Positions 1 to 7,011 of a DNA stretch of 8,268 nt are shown here, in pieces (the stretch's first letter is position 1; each line of letters opens with the position of its first letter). The translations under genes were made by a program, and so were the position numbers. Below the pieces are notes generated by a model, which saw nothing but the letters and a program-made list of their open reading frames with translations, did not search any database and was not told the DNA's origin. Source of the DNA: Chitinophagaceae bacterium (lineage in GTDB: Bacteria > Bacteroidota > Bacteroidia > Chitinophagales > Chitinophagaceae); contig JAICHT010000152.1 of NCBI GenBank assembly GCA_025924755.1, positions 1 to 8,268 of the forward strand, given 5' to 3'.

Positions 1-2594
1 ATCAACTGGCTAAAGATTCAAGCCAGACTATAGGAGATAAAATCCGTAAAATTAATATCGTGTTGCACAGCAATACTACACTGGCAAACGGCTATGTAGG
101 TCTGGCACCATTTAGAAGCGAATATTATTTAATTCCCGGCGGTAATATTTTTGAATTTGGCAACCTGCCCTGGTACGAACAATTGGCAGTGCATGAATAC
201 CGGCATGTGCAGCAATACAGTAATTTTAATAACGGCATCAGCAAAGTCTTCAGTTATCTTTTTGGTGAGCAAGGGCAGGACCTGGGCAATTCTTTGTCTA
301 TACCCGACTGGTTTTTTGAAGGAGATGCAGTACATAACGAAACAGCGATGACGGGCCAGGGCAGGGGAAGGCTTTCATACTTCTTACAGCAGTATAGCAG
401 CTTGTGGATCGATAATAAAAATTATAGTTGGATGAAGCTGCGCAATGGATCTTTAAAAGATTTTGTACCCAATCATTATTACCTGGGCTATTTATTAGTT
501 AATTATGGATACCTGAAATATGGCCCGCATTTTTGGGAAAGCGTTACGCAAGATGCAAGTGCTTTTAAGGGACTGTTTTATCCTTTTCAACGGGCCATTA
601 AAAAGTATACGGGTATTGATTTTAAAACGTTCCGTCAGAATGCATTTGCCTATTATCAAAGTCAATTACAGTTAAGGAATCCTGTAAAAAAATATTCAAC
701 AAAGGTTTACACCAATTTTTACTTTCCGCAATATGTAAATGCAGACTCCATATTATATCTGAAAACAAGTTACAGACAACTTCCTTATTTTATAATTTGG
801 GATAAAGCAGGAGAACACAAAATAAAATTAAAAAGTATCGGCTCTGAGGAATGGTTTAGTTATAAAAGAGGAATGATTGCGTATACGGCTTTTAGTACTG
901 ATGCAAGGTGGGCTCTGAAAAATTTCAGTGATATTGTTTTACTGAATATACACACCAAAAAGGAAAGAAAACTGACTAAAAACGGAAAATATTTTACACC
1001 TGATTTATCGCCGGATGGCAGTACGATTATTTGTGTTTCCATCAATGATTCTTTGCAAACCGAACTTCATTTAATTGATGTGGCTACGGGCACCCTTATG
1101 CGAAAAATAAAAGCAGCATCTAATGAATTTTACAGCAATCCTCATTTCATCAATTCAAATACTATAGTGACAGGAGTGCGATCGGATAATGGTACTATCA
1201 CCTTGCGTAAGATGGATGTTATGAGCAATCAGCAAGAAACAATATTAGCACCAACGCCAAATACTATTGGCTTTCCTACGGTGCAAAATGATACTGTATA
1301 TTTTACCGCTTCCTTCGCTGCCAACGATGAGTTGTATGCATTGCCATTAAATAGTAAAAAAGTATATAAGCTAACTACTGGTTACACCGGCAATTATTTT
1401 GTAAATGCATATCAGGATACTTTAGTATGGTCAAAATTTACCAGTAGCGGCTATCAAATACAAAAAGTAGCAAAAGCCGATTTGCTATGGAAAGAGGTAG
1501 CGGCAACTCAGTGGCAACAGCAGGAAAGTTTGTACAAAGTAGCTGGTGAAAACAAACAGTTTATCCATATGACTGATAGAAGATTTCCGGTTACCAAATA
1601 TGCAAAAAGCACTCATTTGTTCAACTTTCATAGCTGGCAGCCCGGCTACTCATCACCTGAATTTTCTGCGAGCATCTTCAGCAATAATATTTTAAACACT
1701 TTCAGCAATGAGGTATATTATACCTATAACCAAAATGAAAAATCCAATGCTGTTGGTTTCCGTAGCTTTTATGGCGGCTGGTTTCCGGTGCTGAATACCG
1801 GTGTTGAGTATAAATATAACAGGCACATTTACAATGGCAGTAAAACCTATTATTTTAACCAATATGAAATACGGGGCGGGTATTATATACCCCTTAATTT
1901 TTCGAGCGGACGAACCTACAAAAGCCTGAATTTTGGGTCGGATTATGTATATAATCAATTATCGCCCACTGGCGCTTCAAAAAATATTTTAATCGGACGA
2001 AACATTAGTTATCTCCAACATTATGTAAGCTGGCTGCATCAATTACCCCTTGCTGTTGAAAACATTTATCCAAGGTTAGGGTATACGGCCTATATACAGT
2101 ACAGCCACAAATTAAAAGAAAAAGGTTGCCAATTTTATGGAAACGGAACGGTTTATTTACCGGCATTTTGGGAAAACCATAGTATTGTAATTTCCGGGAG
2201 ATTTCAGCAAACAGATACAGGCAATATCGTGTTCAGCAATAATTTTAATAACTCCAGAGGATATGCTGATTATTATCTTTTTAAAATGATGCGGGCTTCT
2301 TTTAATTACCATTTTCCGTTGGCGTATCCCGACTGGGGATTTGGCAATATCCTTTATTTCATGCGTATCAGAGCCAATATATTTTATGACTATACAAAAG
2401 GATATTTAAAAAGCAGTACCCAAAGCAGAAATTTCAGAAGCACCGGCACCGAAGTATACTTTGATACCAAATGGTGGAATGAACTGCCGGTAACCTTTGG
2501 CCTTCGATACAGCTACCTATTGGATAAAGGTTTAACCGGCGCTACCAACAGGTATGTATTTGATTTGGTACTTCCTGTGAATTTAATTCCCTAA
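1..2594 (+). CDS. Envelope protein: gluzincin-like peptidase + beta-propeller + outer-membrane barrel (5' partial)
   Basis: The frame is open to the left edge (first full codon at position 3), so the start is outside the window; the GTG at 60 is an internal valine. Residues are numbered from that codon. Three modules are visible. (a) About 1-206: a zinc-metallopeptidase-like region with HEYRH at 45-49 (HExxH) and, about 40 residues on, WFFEGDAVHNE (E87, E94), the spacing and glutamate context of gluzincins of the MA clan. (b) About 210-510: repeated beta-rich segments with a PD40/TolB-type LSPDG at 316-320, suggesting a beta-propeller. (c) About 521-844: alternating aromatic strands resembling an outer-membrane barrel, with RGY at 733-735 and FPL at 752-754 as in Omp85/surface-antigen barrels. 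It is probably in the outer membrane with a periplasmic protease/propeller part; that placement and the substrate are inferred. The signal peptide, if any, is off the window. The family is not one I can name. The coding call is certain, the function tentative. Confidence 0.9.
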   Translation, partial: QLAKDSSQTIGDKIRKINIVLHSNTTLANGYVGLAPFRSEYYLIPGGNIFEFGNLPWYEQLAVHEYRHVQQYSNFNNGISKVFSYLFGEQGQDLGNSLSIPDWFFEGDAVHNETAMTGQGRGRLSYFLQQYSSLWIDNKNYSWMKLRNGSLKDFVPNHYYLGYLLVNYGYLKYGPHFWESVTQDASAFKGLFYPFQRAIKKYTGIDFKTFRQNAFAYYQSQLQLRNPVKKYSTKVYTNFYFPQYVNADSILYLKTSYRQLPYFIIWDKAGEHKIKLKSIGSEEWFSYKRGMIAYTAFSTDARWALKNFSDIVLLNIHTKKERKLTKNGKYFTPDLSPDGSTIICVSINDSLQTELHLIDVATGTLMRKIKAASNEFYSNPHFINSNTIVTGVRSDNGTITLRKMDVMSNQQETILAPTPNTIGFPTVQNDTVYFTASFAANDELYALPLNSKKVYKLTTGYTGNYFVNAYQDTLVWSKFTSSGYQIQKVAKADLLWKEVAATQWQQQESLYKVAGENKQFIHMTDRRFPVTKYAKSTHLFNFHSWQPGYSSPEFSASIFSNNILNTFSNEVYYTYNQNEKSNAVGFRSFYGGWFPVLNTGVEYKYNRHIYNGSKTYYFNQYEIRGGYYIPLNFSSGRTYKSLNFGSDYVYNQLSPTGASKNILIGRNISYLQHYVSWLHQLPLAVENIYPRLGYTAYIQYSHKLKEKGCQFYGNGTVYLPAFWENHSIVISGRFQQTDTGNIVFSNNFNNSRGYADYYLFKMMRASFNYHFPLAYPDWGFGNILYFMRIRANIFYDYTKGYLKSSTQSRNFRSTGTEVYFDTKWWNELPVTFGLRYSYLLDKGLTGATNRYVFDLVLPVNLIP

Positions 2595-2628
2595 TAAGAA
2601 TAGTACTAAAACTAATAAAAGCAAAAAC
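2595..2628. other. Short convergent intergenic gap
   Basis: These 34 A/T-rich bases separate the 3' ends of the envelope gene and valS. I see no stem followed by a T-run in either direction, so no intrinsic terminator is called here. Confidence 0.6.
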
Positions 2629-5331
2629 TTATAATAAGGCCAGGCTTTCTTCAATAGTTTTAATTTTCTCCTCGGCATCTTTTTTCTTTTTTTGTTCTAA
2701 TGCTATCACTTCTGCTTTTGCATTTTGTATAAAACGCTCATTGCCCAGTTTTTTTTCTACTGATATTAAAAACCCTTTCAAATGCTCCAGGTCTTTTTCT
2801 AATTGATTTCTTTGTGCAGCGGTATCTACCTTTTTTTCTGCCTCTATATAAAACTTATCCTTACCTACCACTACCGTTATAGTATTTGGAACTGCATCTT
2901 CAGTAATCGCAAGCGTTGCTGCATTTACCTGCTTAAGCAGCAAGGGTTCTATTGTTTTATATGCAGTTTTATTTTGCGTTTGCACATAAAGCTGTATAAT
3001 TTCTTTTGGTTTAATTTGATTTTTATTACGGGCATCCCGCAACGAAGTAATTACTTCTTTAAGCTGCGCACCAAGCACTAATGAATCGATATCAATAGAT
3101 GGCGTGGCTTGTGTTTGGCCTTTATTAAAACTTTCAAGTTGTAAAACGGCCAAATCATCACCATCTTTTCTGTCTTTTAGCTGGTGATAAATTTCTTCGG
3201 TTATGAACGGCATAAAAGGATGCAGTAATGCCACTAATTCACTGAAAAAACCGATGGTTTTTGTATAAACCTCATGACTGATATTTTGTTCGAATGCAGG
3301 TTTTACCCACTCTAAATACCAACTGCAGAAGTCGTCCCATATTAAAGAATATATAGTTTTTAATGCTTCGCTTAATTTAAAATTCTGATATTGATCTTCC
3401 ACCTGCGTCTTCACTTCCTTCAGCCGGTTTTCAAACCATTGCACGGCAAAGTTTTTAGTATGGATTTGACTGGCGGAAGTATCTTGTCTTTCTTCCCACA
3501 TCTTTACCAGTTTCAATGCATTCCAGAGCTTATTATTAAAGCTTCGTCCCTGATCGCAGCTGCTGTCATCAAACAATAAATCATTACCTGCAGGCGCAGA
3601 AATCAGAATACCAAAACGCACAGCGTCTGCACCAAAACGATCAATTAATTCCAGCAAGTCGGGTGAATTACCAAGGCTTTTACTCATTTTACGGCCCTGC
3701 TTATCCCGAACCATACCGGTGAAATATACATCCTTAAAAGGTGCTACATTTTTGTATTCCATACCCGCCATAATCATACGGGCTACCCAAAAGAAAATAA
3801 TATCCTGGCCGGTTACCAATACGGAAGTAGGGTAGTAGTAGTTGATATCGGGATTACCCGGTTTTGTAATACCGTTAAACACTTCCATAGGCCACAGCCA
3901 TGAAGAGAACCATGTGTCCAGCACATCTTCGTCCTGGGTAAGTTGTAAACTATTATTACCACCCGGTTGTCCGTTGACCATCAACCATTGGTGCACCGCT
4001 TCTTCTTTTGTTTCTGCAACAAATAGATTTCCTTTTTCATCATACCAAGCCGGTATGCGCTGGCCCCACCAAAGCTGCCGGCTGATGCACCAGTCTTTTA
4101 CATTTTCGAGCCAATATTTATAGGTGGCAATAAAGCGCTCTTCGGGATGAATCTTTACCTCGCCGCTTGCTACTGCTTCCAGTGCCTTGCCTGCTAAATT
4201 CTTCATTTTTAAAAACCACTGGGTAGAAATGCGGGGCTCTACTACTGCGTTTGTACGCTGCGAAAAACCTAAACGGGTTTCATATACTTCTTCTTTTATT
4301 AATGAGCCTTCAGCAGCAAGTTTTTCTATTATTTTCTTCCGGGCTTCAAAGCGATCTATACCAACAAATACCTTCGCTGCTGTACTTAAGGTTCCGTCGT
4401 CATTTAAGGTATCTACAATTGGCAAGTTGTGCTTAAGGCCTAAATTGTAATCATTAATGTCATGTGCGGGAGTTACTTTTAACGCTCCTGTTCCAAAAGC
4501 GGGATCTACATATTCATCAAAAATTACCGGCACTTCGCGGTTTACTAACGGAACAATTATTTTCTTGCCTTTCAAAAATGCATAACGTGCATCATTAGGG
4601 TTTACACAAATGGCGGTATCACCCATTATAGTTTCGGGACGCTGTGTGGCAATAACAATATAGTCGTTGTCTGTATTACCCTCACCTGTTGTCTGTCCAC
4701 TTTCATCTACTACTTTATACTTCACATAATACAACTTACCCTGTATAGTTTTATATTCTACTTCTTCGTCGCTCAGGGCCGTTTTTGCTTGTGGGTCCCA
4801 ATTAATCATCCGGGCCCCGCGGTAGATCATTCCCTTATTATATAAATCAACAAATACTTTTATAACTGCTTCATAATAATGATCATCCATGGTGAAAGTG
4901 GTACGACTCCAGTCGACACTGCAACCCAGCTTTTTTATCTGGTGATAAATTATACCTCCATATTTTTCTTTCCATTCAAACGCATGCTTTAAAAAAGTAT
5001 CACGGGAGAGTTGTTGTTTTGATATTCCTTTTTCTTTTTCTAAAAACTGCACCACCTTAGCTTCGGTGGCAATAGAAGCATGATCACTGCCCGGCACCCA
5101 GCAGGCATTAAACCCACTCATACGGGCCTTCCGTACCAGCACATCCTGAACGGTTTCATTTAAGGTATGACCCATATGCAATACGCCGGTCACATTGGGT
5201 GGAGGAATAACGATTGTAAATGGTTTCCGCTCATCGGGTGTGCTATTAAAATAGCCTTTGTCCATCCAATGTTGATACCATATACTTTCTACTGACTGCG
5301 GTTCAAAATTCTTTGAAAGAGGTGTACTCAT
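2629..5331 (-). CDS. valS: Valyl-tRNA synthetase
   Basis: This is a class I aminoacyl-tRNA synthetase (900 aa, normal bacterial length) that charges tRNA-Val with valine in the cytoplasm and edits mischarged threonine. The N-terminal catalytic part has PPPNVTGVLHMGH, with the HIGH-box variant HMGH at 52-55, then GSDHASIATE near 81-90. The CP1 editing domain carries TQRPET at 229-234. Next come DWCISRQLWWGQRIP at 413-427, DTWFSSWLWP near 472-481 and KMSKS at 548-552. The helical anticodon-binding domain spans about 630-760. A lysine- and glutamate-rich coiled coil, about 833-900, contains KLGNERFIQNAKAEV, typical of the ValRS C-terminal arm. The ATG at 5331 gives a standard N-terminus (MSTPLSKNFEP). 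No T-box leader is seen; instead an 11-bp inverted repeat lies just upstream. All signature motifs are intact. Gln in WWGQR and Ser in GSDHA are mild variants and not alarming. Confidence 0.98.
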   Translation of the reverse strand: MSTPLSKNFEPQSVESIWYQHWMDKGYFNSTPDERKPFTIVIPPPNVTGVLHMGHTLNETVQDVLVRKARMSGFNACWVPGSDHASIATEAKVVQFLEKEKGISKQQLSRDTFLKHAFEWKEKYGGIIYHQIKKLGCSVDWSRTTFTMDDHYYEAVIKVFVDLYNKGMIYRGARMINWDPQAKTALSDEEVEYKTIQGKLYYVKYKVVDESGQTTGEGNTDNDYIVIATQRPETIMGDTAICVNPNDARYAFLKGKKIIVPLVNREVPVIFDEYVDPAFGTGALKVTPAHDINDYNLGLKHNLPIVDTLNDDGTLSTAAKVFVGIDRFEARKKIIEKLAAEGSLIKEEVYETRLGFSQRTNAVVEPRISTQWFLKMKNLAGKALEAVASGEVKIHPEERFIATYKYWLENVKDWCISRQLWWGQRIPAWYDEKGNLFVAETKEEAVHQWLMVNGQPGGNNSLQLTQDEDVLDTWFSSWLWPMEVFNGITKPGNPDINYYYPTSVLVTGQDIIFFWVARMIMAGMEYKNVAPFKDVYFTGMVRDKQGRKMSKSLGNSPDLLELIDRFGADAVRFGILISAPAGNDLLFDDSSCDQGRSFNNKLWNALKLVKMWEERQDTSASQIHTKNFAVQWFENRLKEVKTQVEDQYQNFKLSEALKTIYSLIWDDFCSWYLEWVKPAFEQNISHEVYTKTIGFFSELVALLHPFMPFITEEIYHQLKDRKDGDDLAVLQLESFNKGQTQATPSIDIDSLVLGAQLKEVITSLRDARNKNQIKPKEIIQLYVQTQNKTAYKTIEPLLLKQVNAATLAITEDAVPNTITVVVGKDKFYIEAEKKVDTAAQRNQLEKDLEHLKGFLISVEKKLGNERFIQNAKAEVIALEQKKKKDAEEKIKTIEESLALL

Positions 5332-5343
5332 GCTTTAAAGATA

Positions 5344-5378
5344 AAAGGTGTGCAAATTTACTTAATCTGCACACCTTT
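5344..5378 (-). terminator. Perfect 11-bp inverted repeat, terminator-like, between receiver gene and valS
   Basis: AAAGGTGTGCA (5344-5354) and TGCACACCTTT (5368-5378) are perfect inverted copies around a 13-base loop. Read on the minus strand, the stem is followed by TTTATC and more T residues, as in an intrinsic terminator for the receiver gene that ends at 5412. The stem also ends only 12 bases before the valS ATG, so it could be a valS leader hairpin or an operator. Seen: the repeat and T-rich tail. Inferred: the termination role. Confidence 0.5.
5353..5360 (-). promoter_or_regulatory. Possible Bacteroidota -7 element for valS (TAAATTTG)
   Basis: On the minus strand TAAATTTG matches the Bacteroidota consensus TAnnTTTG exactly and lies 21 bases before the valS ATG, giving a plausible short leader. 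No clear TTG -33 box is found about 19-21 bases upstream, and an 8-mer with two free positions can occur by chance in AT-rich DNA. It lies across the loop and one arm of the inverted repeat at 5344-5378. Confidence 0.3.
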
Positions 5379-5411
5379 ATAAAAGCATCATCTAAAATTA
5401 AAAAATATCTT

Positions 5412-5834
5412 TTATTGAATTTCTTTACAAATAAATGTTTTTCCTTCCTGTACGGTAGTTATAGCCTCCAGCATTTCTTCTCGGGTGGAATTTTTTGTAA
5501 CATAGCCTTTGGCGCCAAGTTGCATAATAGTACGTACATACGATAGCTGGTTATTAATAGAAACTCCAATAATTTTGATATCAGGATTATCTTTTACTAT
5601 TTCCCTGGTTGCTTCAAAGCCATTGATTGGCGACATATTGATATCCATCATCATTACGTCGGGCTTTAAATTTTTGGCGCAGGCAATAGCCTCGGCACCC
5701 GAAGCGCATTCTGCAATAACCTTTATGCGGCTGTCGCTTTCTAATAACATCTTCCAGGTTTCCCGCATTAATTTATGGTCGTCTACCAGCACAAGTTTGA
5801 TTGGGTCATTTGCAGTCATAAGCAGAATCGCCAT
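5412..5834 (-). CDS. Stand-alone response-regulator receiver domain (no output domain)
   Basis: This is a CheY-like receiver of 140 aa from the ATG at 5834, or 135 aa from the ATG at 5819. The second start (MTANDPIKLVLVDD) fits receiver N-termini better and cannot be excluded. All key residues are present: acidic pair D18/D19, phospho-acceptor D64 in MMMDINM, switch serine S92 (GVS) and K114 in GYVTKNS. It should therefore accept phosphate from a histidine kinase. It stops right after the receiver (FICKEIQ), where the paralogue at 5994-6641 continues into a LuxR-type HTH, and only 80 bases separate it from valS, too few for a lost HTH. By hand alignment about 66 of 129 residues match that paralogue. 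The role is inferred: phosphate sink, partner of the paralogue, or protein-protein signalling. No kinase is nearby. Confidence 0.92.
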   Translation of the reverse strand: MAILLMTANDPIKLVLVDDHKLMRETWKMLLESDSRIKVIAECASGAEAIACAKNLKPDVMMMDINMSPINGFEATREIVKDNPDIKIIGVSINNQLSYVRTIMQLGAKGYVTKNSTREEMLEAITTVQEGKTFICKEIQ

Positions 5835-5955
5835 AAAAATAACCTGCCGGCACTACCTTATCAACCACAATGGTAAAGGATGGCTTGTTGCCAAGCGCTA
5901 CATCTTTTGATCCATTTATTCTTCTTAATACTACAGAGCGCTTACTAAAGTATTT
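5806..5955 (-). other. Coding-like open frame of 49 codons without a normal start (possible remnant)
   Basis: On the minus strand a frame is open from just after a TAA (5958-5956) to a TGA at 5808-5806. It overlaps the start of the receiver gene in another frame. It reads like real protein (for example NKPSFTIVVDKVVPAGYF). Counted by hand, 5821-5940 has 50 G/C of 120 against 12 of 60 for 5941-6000, a coding-like step. It has no in-frame ATG; the only GTG codons lie late in the frame. An ATG at 5915 is out of frame by one base. It could be a gene remnant, a frameshifted small gene or chance. I recognise no family. Confidence 0.25.
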
Positions 5956-5983
5956 TTACGATTTTTTTGTTCGTAAAAGTACT
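5949..5983. repeat. 13-bp imperfect inverted repeat downstream of the NarL-type regulator
   Basis: AGTATTTTTACGA (5949-5961) and TCGTAAAAGTACT (5971-5983) pair at 12 of 13 positions around a 9-base T-rich loop. The odd position is a G-U wobble in plus-strand RNA and a C-A mismatch in minus-strand RNA. It begins 11 bases after the regulator's stop codon. Neither strand has a T-run after the stem, so it is not a classic intrinsic terminator; it may be an mRNA 3'-end hairpin or a protein-binding site. Confidence 0.4.
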
Positions 5984-5993
5984 GAATATTAAA

Positions 5994-6641
5994 TCAATTT
6001 TCAAAATCCAACTGGCTGTTATTTATAAAATTGACTAATGCTGCGGCGTTCTTCAGGTTTAATTTTTTTAAAACGTTGTAGCGGTGCACTTCCACTGTTT
6101 TTACGGAGATATTTAAGGCGTCTGCAATTTCTTTAGAGGAGTTGCCTTTTTTGATATAGGCTATGATTTCTATTTCGCGTTGAGAGAGAGAATTTAAGCC
6201 GGTTTGCGGATCATCGCCGCTAATAACCTGCTCTGATAAAATATTTTTTATTTCATCACAGATGTATTTTTTACCACTTTGTATCTCCAGAATGGCTTTG
6301 AACATTTCTTCCCTTGAAGAGTTTTTGGTTACATAACCCATAGCGCCTTTCTGTATCATTTTGCGGGCATATGTAGGTTGTGTATGAAGTGAAACGCCCA
6401 GAATTTTGGTGCCCGGAGAGTATTTTCTGATTTGTTGGGTGGCTTCTATACCGTTGATACCGGGAAGGTTGATGTCCATAATCACGATATTCGGACGTAA
6501 GCTTTTTGCTTTATCAACGGCTTCTTCGCCAGTACCGCTTTCAGCTACTACAGAAAAACGGGCATCGCTGTTAAAAATGTAGCTCCAGGTTTCTCTAACA
6601 AGGGTATGGTCATCGGCGATTAAGATGGTAATCTTTTCCAT
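5994..6641 (-). CDS. NarL/LuxR-family DNA-binding response regulator
   Basis: This is a two-component response regulator of 215 aa, the usual length. The receiver (about 1-125) has D10/D11, phospho-acceptor D56 in VIMDINLPGING, S84 in GVS and K106 in GYVTKNS. After a linker (about 130-148), a LuxR/NarL-type helix-turn-helix covers about 150-210, with LSQREIEIIAYIKKGNSSKE and the recognition region SVKTVEVHRYNVLKKLNL. Phosphorylation by an unseen histidine kinase should switch DNA binding. The ATG at 6641 starts MEKITILIADDH, a typical receiver N-terminus. The target genes and signal are unknown. It sits upstream of a receiver-only paralogue on the same strand, 159 bases away, and faces away from the esterase gene. 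The shared RETW string after the acidic pair and the shared GYVTKNS-REEM string suggest a local tandem duplication. Confidence 0.96.
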   Translation of the reverse strand: MEKITILIADDHTLVRETWSYIFNSDARFSVVAESGTGEEAVDKAKSLRPNIVIMDINLPGINGIEATQQIRKYSPGTKILGVSLHTQPTYARKMIQKGAMGYVTKNSSREEMFKAILEIQSGKKYICDEIKNILSEQVISGDDPQTGLNSLSQREIEIIAYIKKGNSSKEIADALNISVKTVEVHRYNVLKKLNLKNAAALVNFINNSQLDFEN

Positions 6642-7011
6642 GAATAAATTTGGATTTTACAAAATATTAAGAACAATAGTAATGCTTAATTTTCAACTAT
6701 ACAAGCGGCTTTTAACTTAATTCTTCAATCTTCTGCCAGTCTAGAGTCAATAAAAATCCAACACGCTTCTTATATCACCAGTACGAATCTTAAGAAAGAT
6801 TTAACCTTTAAATCAGCTTGCAATATAGGTAATACTTTTTATCGATTATAGCGTTTGAAATAAATTTTATTTTACCATTTCAAAAAATTTTTAAAAAGGT
6901 ACCTCTGGCAAATAAGTATGAATTACAGTATCGTATTGCTATCACGAAACTGCACATAAAAAATAGAGAAGTTTGCTTTTTTGTAAATACATTCATTCAA
7001 AATTCTTTTGG
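6642..7011. other. AT-rich divergent intergenic region (370 bases)
   Basis: This region separates the divergently transcribed regulator and esterase genes and must hold at least one promoter for each. I find no exact TAnnTTTG element on either strand; near matches occur, such as TTCTTTTG just before the esterase ATG. A small inverted repeat, GATTTAA at 6798-6804 and TTAAATC at 6808-6814, is the only compact symmetry I noticed. No open frame here looks like a gene and no tRNA-like fold was recognised. Confidence 0.6.

Noticed and set aside
60..62. GTG as the start of the large envelope gene
   Set aside because: The same frame is open with protein-like residues back to position 3 (for example DKIRKINI before it), so the gene continues off the left edge.
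5332..5411. Decayed HTH domain after the receiver gene
   Set aside because: Only 80 bases are available, further stops appear in frame and no HTH-like string can be read.
5332..5411. T-box or other tRNA-sensing leader for valS
   Set aside because: The gap is too short and lacks the T-box sequence; only a simple inverted repeat is present.
5509..5910. Plus-strand frame of 133 codons opposite the receiver gene
   Set aside because: It is antisense to a gene with all receiver residues intact, and its translation has no domain-like features.
6656..6672. Shared string TAATATTTTGT here (minus strand) and near 8090 (plus strand) as a promoter repeat
   Set aside because: It does not fit TAnnTTTG spacing, and two copies of such an A/T-only-like string are expected by chance in this DNA.
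6973..7011. TTG start extending the esterase by 13 residues
   Set aside because: The extra residues have no family-like features and sit in AT-rich intergenic DNA; the ATG at 7012 gives a normal length.
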